Positions 8,746-18,218 of a stretch of 43,838 nucleotides of DNA are shown here, in pieces; within the stretch, counting starts at the first letter, position 1, and each line of letters begins with the position of its first letter. The stretch comes from Candidatus Propionivibrio aalborgensis (GTDB taxonomy: Bacteria; Pseudomonadota; Gammaproteobacteria; Burkholderiales; Rhodocyclaceae): positions 1-43,838 of the forward strand of contig NZ_FLQY01000009.1 in the NCBI RefSeq assembly GCF_900089945.1. The letters are read 5' to 3'. The position numbers and the translations under genes were made by a program. A model generated the notes under the pieces. The model had not been told where the DNA came from and did not search any database. It saw only the letters and a program-made list of their open reading frames with translations.

Positions 8746-10878
8746 TTACCCAGTAATCATACCACTGTGCCGGAGCAGCGCGTCGACCTGGGGTTCGCGG
8801 CCGCGGAATGCCCGGAAATTGTCCAGTGCAGGACGGGCGCCACCAACCGAAAGGATTTCGCTGAGGAAGCGCTTGCCCGTTGCCGGATCAAACGGATTTC
8901 TGGTTTCTTCGAAAGCCGCATAGCAGTCGGCCGAGAGAACCTCGGCCCATTTGTAGCTGAAGTATCCTGCGCCGTATCCGCCAGCGAAGATATGCGAGAA
9001 GCTGTTCGGAAAACGGTTCCATTCTGGCGGGACAATAACGGCAACCTCGCGCCGTACTTCGGCAAGAACTTCCAGAACGCTGGAATTGCCGGCATCCCCC
9101 GCCGATGGATCAAAGTCACTGTGCAAACGCATGTCGAATAGCGAGAATTCGATCTGGCGGATGATTTGCAGGCCGCTCTGGAAGTTCCTGGCCGCCAGCA
9201 TCTTGTCGAACAGCGCGCGCGGCAGGGGGGCGCCGCTGTCGATATGCGCTGTCATCTGTTGCAGCACGCTCCAGTCCCAGCAATAGTTTTCCATAAATTG
9301 CGAGGGTAGTTCGACCGCATCCCATTCGACGCCGTGGATTCCAGAGACACCGAGTTCTTCGACCTGCGTCAGCAGGTGATGCAGCCCATGGCCCGTCTCG
9401 TGAAACAACGTGGTGACTTCGTCGTGCGTGAATGTCGCGGGCCGCAGTTGTCCACCTCTTCCGGAAACAGGGCGCGAGAAATTGCAGTTGAGGTACGCAA
9501 CCGGTTTCTGGATGTCGCCCATAGTTTCACCGGTGGAGATCCGACGTCGGGTGATCGCTTCGTCCATCCAGGCACCGCCACGCTTTGTTTCGCGGGCATA
9601 CAGATCAAGGTAGAACTGGCCGATGAGTTCGCCGGCATGTTCTCCGTCCCGAACCTCGATGCGAAAGAAGCGGACATCCTCATGCCATACGGGAGCCTCG
9701 TCAGGCTTGATGCAGACGCCAAACAGGTTTTCGACAACCTGGAAGAGGCCGTTCAGCACCTTGGGCTCGGTAAAGTATTGCTTCACTTCCTGTTCGGAGA
9801 AAGCGTAGCGCGCCTGCAATAGTTTTTCGGAAGCGTAACTGACATCCCAGGCCTCGAGCGTTTCAAGCGCCAGTTCGCGACGGGCGAATTCACGCAATTC
9901 GGCAATGTCTTTTTGCGCGAAAGGTCTGGCCTTGACTGCCAGGTCGCGCAGGAACGAAAGCACTTGCGGTACTGACTCAGCCATTTTTCGAACGAGCGAG
10001 ACTTCGGCGAAGCTGTTGTAGCCAAGTAGTCGCGCTTCTTCTTGGCGAAGCTCAAGAATGCGACGGATGAGTGGCGTGTTGTCGAACTCGACCGGACCGA
10101 ACTCGGCGGCACGGGTAGCATTGGCGCGATACATTACGGCGCGCAGTCTTCGGCTGTCGGCGTATTGCATCACCGGCAGGTAGGAAGGCATGTGCAACGT
10201 GAATTTCCAGGTTTGAGCCGGCGAGTATTTGCCATCCCGTGCAGCCTTGCCGTCTTTTTCTGCGGCTTCCCGGGCCGCTTCTATGACATCGTCCGGAAGC
10301 CCGGCCAGTTCGGCTTCATCGGTCACGATTTCGGCAAACGCATTGGTCGCATCGAGCAGGTTTTCGGAAAACTTGGCTGAGAGGCTGGACAATTCTTCGG
10401 AAATGGCCTTGAATCGCGACTTTTTGTCCTCGGGCAATTCGGCGCCGGCAAGGCGGAAATCGCGGATCTCGTTTTCGATGATCCTGCGCTGAACCGTGGA
10501 GAGGTTGGCGTACTCGCTGCTATCACGCAGTGCCCGGTACTTGTCAAAAAGCCGAAGGTTCTGACCGAGTTCGGCATTGAAGCGGGAGACGTCCGGCAGC
10601 ATGCGATTGTAGGCTTCGCGCCATTCGGGTATGTCGTTGACGGCATGAAGGTGACAGACGATGCCCCAGGCGCGCGTGAGCTGCTCAATGCAATCATCGA
10701 GCGGAATGACAAAGCCGTCCCAGCTTGCCTTCACCTCGTCGGTTGTGAGCTGTCCGATAACGGTGCGGGCCTGATCAAGTAGCTCACCGATGGCCGGTTG
10801 GACATCGGCAGGAGTGACGGCATCGAAGCGTGGCAAGCCAGAAAAATCGAGCAGGGGATTGGTCGTTGCTGAGTCCAT
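8746..10878 (-). CDS. prlC: Oligopeptidase A (M3 family zinc peptidase)
   Basis: This M3-family cytoplasmic metallopeptidase degrades short peptides, including cleaved signal peptides. The product is 710 residues, close to E. coli OpdA. It carries the zinc-binding HExGH motif in FHETGHGLHHLL, followed by GIHGVEWDAVELPSQFMENYCWD with the third zinc ligand, and a conserved C terminus (FAGGYGAGYFSYKWAEVL). I chose the ATG at 10878 (MDSATTNPLL); an in-frame TTG 18 bp upstream is less likely. It is the first gene of an operon with the DUF4124/glutaredoxin gene, xthA and the crp/fnr gene. Confidence 0.95.
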   Translation of the reverse strand: MDSATTNPLLDFSGLPRFDAVTPADVQPAIGELLDQARTVIGQLTTDEVKASWDGFVIPLDDCIEQLTRAWGIVCHLHAVNDIPEWREAYNRMLPDVSRFNAELGQNLRLFDKYRALRDSSEYANLSTVQRRIIENEIRDFRLAGAELPEDKKSRFKAISEELSSLSAKFSENLLDATNAFAEIVTDEAELAGLPDDVIEAAREAAEKDGKAARDGKYSPAQTWKFTLHMPSYLPVMQYADSRRLRAVMYRANATRAAEFGPVEFDNTPLIRRILELRQEEARLLGYNSFAEVSLVRKMAESVPQVLSFLRDLAVKARPFAQKDIAELREFARRELALETLEAWDVSYASEKLLQARYAFSEQEVKQYFTEPKVLNGLFQVVENLFGVCIKPDEAPVWHEDVRFFRIEVRDGEHAGELIGQFYLDLYARETKRGGAWMDEAITRRRISTGETMGDIQKPVAYLNCNFSRPVSGRGGQLRPATFTHDEVTTLFHETGHGLHHLLTQVEELGVSGIHGVEWDAVELPSQFMENYCWDWSVLQQMTAHIDSGAPLPRALFDKMLAARNFQSGLQIIRQIEFSLFDMRLHSDFDPSAGDAGNSSVLEVLAEVRREVAVIVPPEWNRFPNSFSHIFAGGYGAGYFSYKWAEVLSADCYAAFEETRNPFDPATGKRFLSEILSVGGARPALDNFRAFRGREPQVDALLRHSGMITG

Positions 10879-10946
10879 GGGATATCGGTTTTCCAAAACA
10901 GGTTTGGGCGGCCCTAGCCGCCATCAATTGATGCAACAGTCAGTTG

Positions 10947-11723
10947 TCACTTCTCGACAAGATCCTGGTAGGCGTGCCACGAGGCATGGCCAAGTAGAGG
11001 CATCGTTAACACCAGTCCGAGGAGCAGTGTGGCGAAGCCGGCCAGCGTTAGTGTCACGACCAGCACAGCCCAGAGAAACATTACGTCTGGATTGAGAACG
11101 GTGGCGCGCAGGCTCGTGATCATGGCGGTAACGAAGTCGACATCACGATCGATCAGCATGGGTATCGATACGGCGCTGACGGCGAATACGAGGATCGCCA
11201 GACAAGTTCCGACCATGAACCATGCCAGGGTAATTCCGGCGAATTCAGGATTCAGCAGCACGTCAAAAATGAATGACGAAAGATCCGGCGCCATTCCAGG
11301 GACGAGAAGTGCGAATATCACCGCCGAGGTGCGCTCCCACACGAGGGCTACCAGGGCCAGCAGGAGGCCGAACATGGCCATCGATTGACCGTTTCGGCGC
11401 CAGCCGTCAAGGGATTCCAGCAGGGTCGCGGGTTGACCTTCAGCCTGTCGGCGGCTGATTTCATATAGGCCGCCAGCGAGCAACGGGGCAATCAGGATAA
11501 ATCCGGAAACAGCCGCAGTAAACAGATACGGTTTGCTCCAGGAGAAGATCAAGACAACGGCGCCGGCGATGCCGAACAGCAGGCCATAACTGAGGCTGGT
11601 CACCGGATTCGAGCGCATATCGTGCCAACCCGATTTGAGCCAGTTCCTCGGGCGAGCCAGGCTGACACGGCGTACGGAAGGCAAGGCAAATCCTTGGCCA
11701 GGTGGGGATTCTGGGTCACTCAT
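10947..11723 (-). CDS. DUF2189 integral membrane protein
   Basis: This 258-residue protein has six or so hydrophobic segments after a roughly 40-residue hydrophilic N terminus containing the family motif WLKSGWHDMRSNPVTSLSYG. This matches DUF2189, inner-membrane proteins often near respiratory genes and of unknown function. The ATG is preceded by GGAGGAGAG. It is on the same strand as prlC and about 110 bp downstream of the DUF3422 gene. Confidence 0.8.
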   Translation of the reverse strand: MSDPESPPGQGFALPSVRRVSLARPRNWLKSGWHDMRSNPVTSLSYGLLFGIAGAVVLIFSWSKPYLFTAAVSGFILIAPLLAGGLYEISRRQAEGQPATLLESLDGWRRNGQSMAMFGLLLALVALVWERTSAVIFALLVPGMAPDLSSFIFDVLLNPEFAGITLAWFMVGTCLAILVFAVSAVSIPMLIDRDVDFVTAMITSLRATVLNPDVMFLWAVLVVTLTLAGFATLLLGLVLTMPLLGHASWHAYQDLVEK

Positions 11724-11834
11724 GCGCTCTCCTCCAAGGTGTAAATCATGCTCTCCGACTCCGGCCGGGCGCCAAGGCTCTTGGTCGACAATATTCAGGC
11801 TGCTATGAATATGGCGGGTGGGACTGATTCTGCA

Positions 11835-13163
11835 TCAATCGGTTTCGTTGGTGTCTTCTGCTTCCAGTGCCAATGTCTTGCGCATTCGCTTGATGCCGAA
11901 CAAGGCGAGGATCGCGATCAGCGGAATCGAAATGGCGGTGGCAACTTCCGGCGAGATGACAGGGAAAAGGTATTTTCCTCCCTTGGTGAGGTATTGCACA
12001 AGCTGCGAGCCGTAATAGGTGATGGCGACAATCGACAGACCTTCGACGGTTTCCTGCAGGCGTAACTGAACTTTTGCGCGGGTGTTCATCTGGGTCAGCT
12101 GTTCCTGGTTCTGCCGTTTGAGCTCGATATCGACCCGCGTGCGCAGCAACTGGCTGTTGCGAGCCACTCGGCACGAAAGGTCTTCCTGGCGTTTGGCCAT
12201 TGCGGCACAGGTGCTCATCGCTGGATGGAATCGGCGCTGCATGAATTCGTGCAGCGTCTGATAGCCCGGAACGCGAATCTCGCGCAATTCCTCGATGCGT
12301 TGCCATACCAGACTATTGAACGCATGGGAGGCGCCAAAGCGGACGGTGGTGCGTGCCACCGAATGTTCGACTTCCGCCGCCATCTTCGAGAGGTCGGTCA
12401 GAACGGAGCGTTCGTCTTCCGGTGTACTGGCGCTTACGATGTGATCCATTAATTCAGCCAAACGGCTTTCGGCGCCGTTTAGCCAGTTGCCGACTTCCGT
12501 CGCAACCGGCAGACCAAGCAGAGCCATCATGCGATAGGTCTCAATCTCGAACAGTCGCTGAACTGCGCGGCCGGGCTGGCGCCCCGTCAAGCTTTCATCA
12601 AGTAGCAGGAAGCGCGAGAAACCGTTGTCAAACATGAAATCGGTAAATACCCAGGCTGCTCCATTGGCAATTCGGGAGACGACCATCTGTCGGCCAGACT
12701 TTGGTGAAAGGCTAGAGAATACCGACTCGGGTGTAACGTCCTCGGTTGAGCGCAATTCGATATGGGAAGCCACGATCAACTTGCCCGGAATGGCCGATAG
12801 CCAGTCCGGAAAGACGCTGTCAAAGGCGGTCGCGTCCGGGTGACGCGGCTCGCCGGCTTGCAGCGGACGAAAGAATGTGTAGCTCGAATATTCGGTATGT
12901 AATTCCCAGCGCATCTGAAAGTTTCCGGCGTCCAGCAGCAGATGCGTCGCCGAATTTTCGATGAATTTGCACGGGCTGGTTTGGCAGATTCGCAGAACGT
13001 TTTCGCGCTCATCCTGACCGGACAGGCCATCATGTTGGAACGCAAGATGCGAAATCAGCGAGGGATTGTTCAACGGGACAGGCGTACGCGCATGGAACTC
13101 GTTGTTCAGATACTCGCGTAACGGGTGTTGCTCAATGTCAGTAAGGTTGAATCGGGCGTGCAT
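11835..13163 (-). CDS. DUF3422 family membrane protein
   Basis: The 442-residue protein begins HPLREYLNNEFHARTPVPL, the conserved N terminus of DUF3422. A long soluble region (about 1-350) is followed by a helical, coiled-coil-like stretch (about 340-385, rich in Gln, Arg and Leu) and two C-terminal membrane segments (about 382-402 and 410-430). The family is common in Proteobacteria and has no established function. GGAGA precedes the ATG. It lies downstream of pyk on the same strand with a 255-bp spacer in which I see no gene. Confidence 0.85.
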   Translation of the reverse strand: MHARFNLTDIEQHPLREYLNNEFHARTPVPLNNPSLISHLAFQHDGLSGQDERENVLRICQTSPCKFIENSATHLLLDAGNFQMRWELHTEYSSYTFFRPLQAGEPRHPDATAFDSVFPDWLSAIPGKLIVASHIELRSTEDVTPESVFSSLSPKSGRQMVVSRIANGAAWVFTDFMFDNGFSRFLLLDESLTGRQPGRAVQRLFEIETYRMMALLGLPVATEVGNWLNGAESRLAELMDHIVSASTPEDERSVLTDLSKMAAEVEHSVARTTVRFGASHAFNSLVWQRIEELREIRVPGYQTLHEFMQRRFHPAMSTCAAMAKRQEDLSCRVARNSQLLRTRVDIELKRQNQEQLTQMNTRAKVQLRLQETVEGLSIVAITYYGSQLVQYLTKGGKYLFPVISPEVATAISIPLIAILALFGIKRMRKTLALEAEDTNETD

Positions 13164-13418
13164 TCATTCTCCAGAATTCTGATTATTTCGATCTTCCTGA
13201 TTCATGTAAGAAATCGCGTGGCGACACAGACGAGTTGCCGGAACTTGCCGAGACAATTCCAGAATCAGGATAATGCGCTTGTGTCGGGATGTCTGTGCGA
13301 GCTGAAAGTTGGTGGGCTTACCGTGCTGCTGGATGATTCGACTACCAGTGATGCACAAAATTCAACCCGCCGGACGTAGCAACGGACGACGACGGTACCT
13401 GGCAACTCGTGTGCCGGT

Positions 13419-14858
13419 TCAGGTCTTGGGAGCCGCGCGATCACCGATGCGTACTATGGTCATCGTATTCGTTCCTCCGGTCAGACCCATCTGGTCACCG
13501 TAGGAAAGCACGATCAAATCTCCCTTGGTGACCACGCCAGCCTCGATCAACCGTTGTTCGGCTTCGTAGCGCAGGATATCGGGATCTTGATGCGTTTCTT
13601 TCATCAGCAGCGGGAATACCTCACGATATAGCGTCATTTTCGATCGCGCCGTAGGTTCCGGCGTCAATGCGAAGATCGGTATTCCACAATTCAGCCGACT
13701 CATCCAGAGCGCTGTAGAGCCGGAAGTCGTTAGTGCGGCAACGGCTTTGACATTGAGGTGATAGGCAGCAAAAACCGCAGCCATGGCGATCGACTGGTCG
13801 ATTCGCGTAAAAATCCGGTCGAGAAAGTCGCGATCGAGCGTAATCAGAATCGATTTTTCTGCTTCCAGGCAGATGCGAGCCATGGACTCGACCGTTTGCA
13901 CCGGGTATTTGCCTGCCGCCGTTTCGGCTGAAAGCATGACTGCGTCCGTGCCGTCGAGCACAGCGTTCGCCACGTCTGAAACTTCGGCACGGGTCGGAGT
14001 CGGCGAAAGGATCATCGATTCCATCATCTGTGTCGCCGTAATCGCCAACTTGTTTTTAGTGCGCGCCAAACGAATCATTCGTTTCTGCAATGCGGGAACG
14101 GCGGCATCACCGACTTCAACAGCGAGATCGCCGCGTGCTACCATGAGGCCGTCGGCAGCGTCGAGTATTTCTTCCAGCGCTGCAACCGCCTCGACGCGCT
14201 CGATTTTGGCAATGGTGAGTGCATGGCCGCCGCAAGCCAGCATCAATTGACGCGCCATGTACATGTCGGGAGCGCCCTTGGGGAAGGAAACGGCGAGAAA
14301 GTCGGCACCGATAAGCGCGGCTGTCTTGATGTCGTCCATGTCCTTGGCAGTAAGTGCCGGGGCCGACAAGCCACCCCCCTGGCGGTTGATGCCCTTGTTG
14401 TTCGAGAGTTCGCCGCCGTGGCGTACGGTGGTGTGAATCTCCTTGCCGGCGACACGCTCAACGTCAAGCACAATGCGCCCGTCGTCAAGCAACAGCACAT
14501 TGCCGGAACTGACGTCCTTGGGCAGGTCCTTGTAATCAAGACCTACTCGTTGCTGATCACCTTGTTCGCATTGGGCATCAAGAATGAAATGATCGCCGGC
14601 TTCCAGAGTGATCTTGCCGACGATGAATTTTCCGATGCGGATTTTTGGACCCTGCAAGTCCGCGAGGATTCCGACCGGGCGGTCCACTTGAGCGGCAATT
14701 CTCCGCACGCTGGCGGCGAGGGCGATGTGATCGTCCTTGTTGCCATGCGAGAAGTTGAGCCGCACCACGTCTACGCCGGAACGAATCAGTCTTTCAATGA
14801 CGAGTGGGTCGCGAGATGCGGGGCCAAGGGTGGCTACGATCTTGGTATGGCGGGACAT
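13419..14858 (-). CDS. pyk: Pyruvate kinase
   Basis: Pyruvate kinase converts phosphoenolpyruvate and ADP to pyruvate and ATP. The 479-residue protein shows RHTKIVATLGPASR at the N terminus, ADLQGPKIRIG, the catalytic-site Lys-containing TIAKIER, the metal-binding ARGDLAVEVG, and TATQMMESMI. The C-terminal domain runs from about 360. AAGGAAG lies 6 bp before the ATG. In many Betaproteobacteria pyk follows gapA-pgk; here a decarboxylase operon and other material lie between pgk and pyk. Confidence 0.96.
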   Translation of the reverse strand: MSRHTKIVATLGPASRDPLVIERLIRSGVDVVRLNFSHGNKDDHIALAASVRRIAAQVDRPVGILADLQGPKIRIGKFIVGKITLEAGDHFILDAQCEQGDQQRVGLDYKDLPKDVSSGNVLLLDDGRIVLDVERVAGKEIHTTVRHGGELSNNKGINRQGGGLSAPALTAKDMDDIKTAALIGADFLAVSFPKGAPDMYMARQLMLACGGHALTIAKIERVEAVAALEEILDAADGLMVARGDLAVEVGDAAVPALQKRMIRLARTKNKLAITATQMMESMILSPTPTRAEVSDVANAVLDGTDAVMLSAETAAGKYPVQTVESMARICLEAEKSILITLDRDFLDRIFTRIDQSIAMAAVFAAYHLNVKAVAALTTSGSTALWMSRLNCGIPIFALTPEPTARSKMTLYREVFPLLMKETHQDPDILRYEAEQRLIEAGVVTKGDLIVLSYGDQMGLTGGTNTMTIVRIGDRAAPKT

Positions 14859-15383
14859 TCACTTCCTTAGGTCATCAGGCCCGAGCAAACCGCTCTTCTT
14901 TCGTCCAATTCGCGCTTGCGGGCTGTGCGTAAACCCGCATTCTAGCGGCTGTTTCATCATTGCGCCGAAAACCTGTCGCGGGGTTGCATCACCCCTCACC
15001 TATCGGGGAAATGCTAGTTTGGCGAGACGACCTCGCCAAACTAGCAGGGCATGAGTTTAGAGCAGGGGTGTTGCAGCAAGATTACGCGCTGCTCTGAGTG
15101 CGCTGCAGGGCTGATGAGCGCGTCCCCGGCACTATCCTGAAATGAGCATCCTGGCGACCGGGAATGACGCTTCCAACAGTCCTTCAGCCCTAAAACCGGG
15201 ATTGCTACACGAGGAGTAGAAGAAGGGGCGGGTGAACCAAGCACCACCGCCAACGGAGGTAGCACGAATACCCGGACATGTGAAAGCTCCGGGAATTTCA
15301 TTCAACCGCCGTCAACGACAGGGTCGCTTGATTGTTGATGGCTCGCGCTGTAGCTGACAGTCTGAAATACGACTGTAGAGCTA
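14859..15383. other. Non-coding spacer upstream of pyk with a possible structured-RNA or group II intron fragment
   Basis: No convincing gene lies here. An 86-codon minus-strand reading frame (15041-15301) lacks domain or start support and is probably spurious. The plus strand from about 15099 (GTGCG, a typical group II intron 5' end) to about 15340 has several short self-complementary stretches and looks like structured RNA, for example the 5' part of a group II intron. I see no domain V or reverse transcriptase, so at most it is a remnant. This reading is tentative. Confidence 0.25.
15013..15045. repeat. Perfect 14-bp inverted repeat
   Basis: GCTAGTTTGGCGAG at 15013-15026 pairs perfectly with 15032-15045 across a 5-nt loop. 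No T-run follows on either strand, so a standard intrinsic terminator is not indicated. It could be a transcription-end structure, a protein site or a mobile-element target. It lies between pyk and the unknown 260-residue gene. Confidence 0.7.
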
Positions 15384-16166
15384 TCAAATGTTGGCGGAAC
15401 GCCACCACTGATTGTAGTTGTCCCGCAACTCACGATGGTTGAACATCGGGTAAAACACCAAATCGGCGCCATTCCCGATATAGAAACCCTTTTTGATCAT
15501 GCGGTACGGGAATTCCAGCGAGTGTACGCGATGTACCATCTTGCTGTCCTTGGTACTCGGCTTGTCCCCGGATCTTGGTTCCAAAACCATCAGGGCCTCG
15601 CGCAGGTGATGCATGAACGAGTAGGGGAGATTGTTCGCTTGGCCGTTTTCCGGGTCAGTCGCCAACTCGTCGAGTTCGAGTTCGACAAAGCAGAGTGCGG
15701 GGAAACGGATAAACTTGGTCGGGCTGGTGGTGACGCTCTCATAGAATGTGACTGGGTCCAGATTGCTGACAACCAGACTGTTGGTTGGCGAAAGATCCTG
15801 GTAAAGATGCAGAACCGAGTCTCTTTCCGGAGTCAATACGCCACGATCAAGCCCCAAGGTGTGGCCGTAGGCGGTTGTCAGATAAAGTTTGCCTAGCGCA
15901 CTGATCGGGAGATGTTCCAGTACCCGATAGACAGAGATGTAAACAGAGTGCTTTGGCGTGCCGTCGGCGGCGGGAACGCAGCGTTCAATGGCTGTCTCGA
16001 TATCGAAATAATCATTCCGGAAGTCTGGGGCGACTTCAAAGAACAGGCTTTGCCCCTTTGACTTGTAGCCGCTACCTGTCGAGTAATACTGCCCGAATTT
16101 CTCCGGCGGAAGATTGGAGGCAATCAGCGCCTCGGGAATGAGAGAAAAATAAAGATGAACAGTCAT
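15384..16166 (-). CDS. Unrecognised 260-residue protein
   Basis: I do not recognise this family. The sequence looks like a real soluble protein: no signal peptide or membrane segment, mixed alpha/beta composition, and regions such as TTAYGHTLGLDRGVLTPERDS (about 97-117) and a Trp-rich C terminus (NQWWRSANI). GGGAAGGG lies upstream of the ATG. It is about 300 bp downstream of the minus-strand decarboxylase beta subunit and on the same strand, so it may belong to the same inserted block between pgk and pyk, but no operon can be shown. Confidence 0.7.
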   Translation of the reverse strand: MTVHLYFSLIPEALIASNLPPEKFGQYYSTGSGYKSKGQSLFFEVAPDFRNDYFDIETAIERCVPAADGTPKHSVYISVYRVLEHLPISALGKLYLTTAYGHTLGLDRGVLTPERDSVLHLYQDLSPTNSLVVSNLDPVTFYESVTTSPTKFIRFPALCFVELELDELATDPENGQANNLPYSFMHHLREALMVLEPRSGDKPSTKDSKMVHRVHSLEFPYRMIKKGFYIGNGADLVFYPMFNHRELRDNYNQWWRSANI

Positions 16167-16472
16167 GTCTGCATACCCTTCCCACTATTGAATGGATCAC
16201 AACTAAATGAATCGGACTAAACGAATATTGCGCTATCAAGATTGTGCTAGTTAACCACTGGGGTAATTATATGGCGGCGCCGCGTCAATGTCATTCGGTA
16301 AACAAGCGAAATATGGTCTTGCCGGAAGGTGCGATCGGCAGGATGGCGGATAGGGCAGTTCGGTCAAGTTCGAGCGACGCGCGAAGAATTCGAGTCGATG
16401 GCGATCTGGGCACTGATCACCGTGAAGCGATTTCTCGCACGATCAGGAAGAATCGCGCAAGAGAACGCGTGG
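16167..16472. other. Intergenic region without recognised gene
   Basis: These 306 bases separate the beta subunit gene from the 260-residue gene. I found no credible reading frame, RNA gene or strong terminator. The part nearest 16170-16270 is AT-richer and probably holds the promoter of the 260-residue gene. Confidence 0.4.
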
Positions 16473-17678
16473 TCAACGCAGCAGCGCGATATATACGCCG
16501 GTAATGATCGCCGTGGTAATAACCCCGCTGATGTTGGCGCCTAGGGCTTGTGGCAGGATGATTGCCGATGGGTTGACGCCAGTCGCGATTTTCTGCACCA
16601 CTTTGGCGGTCGTAGGCACACAGCTGACCCCGGCAATACCGATCATCGGGTTGAATTTCTTTCCGGTCGCGAAATAAAGGACATACCCTCCGACTATTCC
16701 GCCGATCGCTGAAATCAGAAGCGCCAGGATGCCGAGCAGCAGCAATTTGAGTACCGTTGGATCGAGCAGGGTGTTGGCCTCGCAGAGCACGCCCAACGTG
16801 AGTCCGAGAAAGAATGTGGCGCCGTAGAGGAAGGTCTCGCCGATGACATCGGCGAAGTTTTGCAATCCACTTTCGCGCACGGCGACGCCGAGAAAAAGGG
16901 AAAAGAACAGCGGCGCTGCAACCGGAAACAACAGGCACAACAGCGTGCAGGCGACTACGGCAAAGACAAGCTTCTGTTGCCGGGTGATCGTTGGGCCGAC
17001 ATCGGCAGCCATGTTGATGCCGCGCAGCTTTTTCGGGATAAGCCACTTAATCAGATAGGGATACCCGCCGTAGGTGAGGCCGAGGTACAAATAGCCCACC
17101 ACGGTGATCGGAACGAACAGGTGCTTGGCCAAAACCAGCGAAGTGAACAACACCATTGGGCCGTCTGCACCGCCGATCGTGGCGACAGAAGCGGCTTCCT
17201 GCTCAGTAAGGCCCAAGCCGACGGCAATCGGGAAAACGGCAATGGTTCCCAATTCAGCAAACAAGGCAATGATCATGCTCTGGAAAGGGCGCGCCATGAC
17301 GTAACCGACATCCAGTAGTACGCCGATACCCATAAACACAAGGCACGCGATCAGGCCGTTGCTGAAGGTCAGCGTGTAGATCGGCTGCAGCCAGTTGATT
17401 TGCATGATGTTGACCAGATCCGTCGGGTCGGACATCAGCGGGTCGACGAACAGCGTTCCCATCTTTCCGCCTTCGAGAAACATCACTCCAGCATTAATCG
17501 TCGACATGCCCAGCCCCATCGGGATCATCAACAAAGGTTCAAGTACGTTTCGAGAACCGAGATACATCAGGAAGAAGCCGAGCAGCATCAGAAAGATTCG
17601 ACCAAACATGATCTTCGGTTCGGAAGCCGCCAAGGTGGCGATACCCTGAAAGAGATCGATAAAGTTAATGGTTTCCAT
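16473..17678 (-). CDS. mmdB: Sodium-pumping decarboxylase beta subunit, operon 1
   Basis: This OadB/MmdB/GcdB-family integral membrane protein decarboxylates carboxybiotin and couples it to Na+ export. The 401-residue product has about 9-11 hydrophobic segments, the hallmark IGGADGP motif carrying the essential Asp, and the C-terminal NPMIGIAGVSCVPTTAKV and GANISGVITTA motifs with the conserved Asn. One motif differs from its paralogue: GVAVRESG here where the other has GNIMRESG. It is the last gene of the alpha-delta-biotin carrier-beta operon. Substrate is set by the alpha subunit, so methylmalonyl-CoA is an inference. Confidence 0.9.
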   Translation of the reverse strand: METINFIDLFQGIATLAASEPKIMFGRIFLMLLGFFLMYLGSRNVLEPLLMIPMGLGMSTINAGVMFLEGGKMGTLFVDPLMSDPTDLVNIMQINWLQPIYTLTFSNGLIACLVFMGIGVLLDVGYVMARPFQSMIIALFAELGTIAVFPIAVGLGLTEQEAASVATIGGADGPMVLFTSLVLAKHLFVPITVVGYLYLGLTYGGYPYLIKWLIPKKLRGINMAADVGPTITRQQKLVFAVVACTLLCLLFPVAAPLFFSLFLGVAVRESGLQNFADVIGETFLYGATFFLGLTLGVLCEANTLLDPTVLKLLLLGILALLISAIGGIVGGYVLYFATGKKFNPMIGIAGVSCVPTTAKVVQKIATGVNPSAIILPQALGANISGVITTAIITGVYIALLR

Positions 17679-17798
17679 GGGATTCAGACCTCTTAGCAGG
17701 CGGGTCGAACCGCCAGTGGCTATTGCGATGCGAAAACGGCTGGCACAGGGGGTACCGGGTTTGAGAGCGGGGCCGACAGACTGCCTACGTAGACGCGA

Positions 17799-18200
17799 TC
17801 AGGCGATGGTCAGCAATGCCTGACCGTTTTCGACGCCGTCGCCTACCGCGACAAGTATGCGCGCGACTTGACCAGAGCGATCTGCGATCACCGGAACCTT
17901 CATTTTCATGGCTTCAAGTTCGACGACGACGTCGCCTTCATTGACGCTATGTCCCTGTTTTACCGGGATGTTAACAACAACACCACCCATCTGGGCGCAT
18001 TGATCTCCGGCGCCCGCTGGCCCAGTCTTCGCCGAAGGTGCAGCGGCGACCATCGCGGCGGCCGGAACCGAGCTGATTGGAGCTATCTGTGCCGCAATCG
18101 GTGTGTAAGAAGGCATGGCCTGGGGGGATCCCGCACCGATTTCGAGAACATCAACGTCGTAATCGACGTTGTTGACGGTGACTTTGAATTTTCTTGGCAT
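17799..18200 (-). CDS. mmdC: Biotin carrier (gamma) subunit of decarboxylase, operon 1
   Basis: The 133-residue protein ends in a biotinyl/lipoyl domain (about 65-133) with the biotinylation motif EAMKMKVPV. An N-terminal strand region (PRKFKVTVNNVDYDVDVLEIG) and an Ala/Pro linker precede it, as in MmdC, OadA and GcdC tails. The carrier moves the carboxyl group from the alpha carboxyltransferase to the membrane beta subunit. An AAGGCG site precedes the ATG; it begins 18 bp after the delta gene and 120 bp before the beta gene. Confidence 0.92.
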   Translation of the reverse strand: MPRKFKVTVNNVDYDVDVLEIGAGSPQAMPSYTPIAAQIAPISSVPAAAMVAAAPSAKTGPAGAGDQCAQMGGVVVNIPVKQGHSVNEGDVVVELEAMKMKVPVIADRSGQVARILVAVGDGVENGQALLTIA

Positions 18201-18218
18201 GATATTTCGCCTTGCAAT

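Noticed and set aside
15041-15301. 86-codon minus-strand reading frame
   Set aside because: No recognisable domain or ribosome site; the region looks like structured non-coding DNA.
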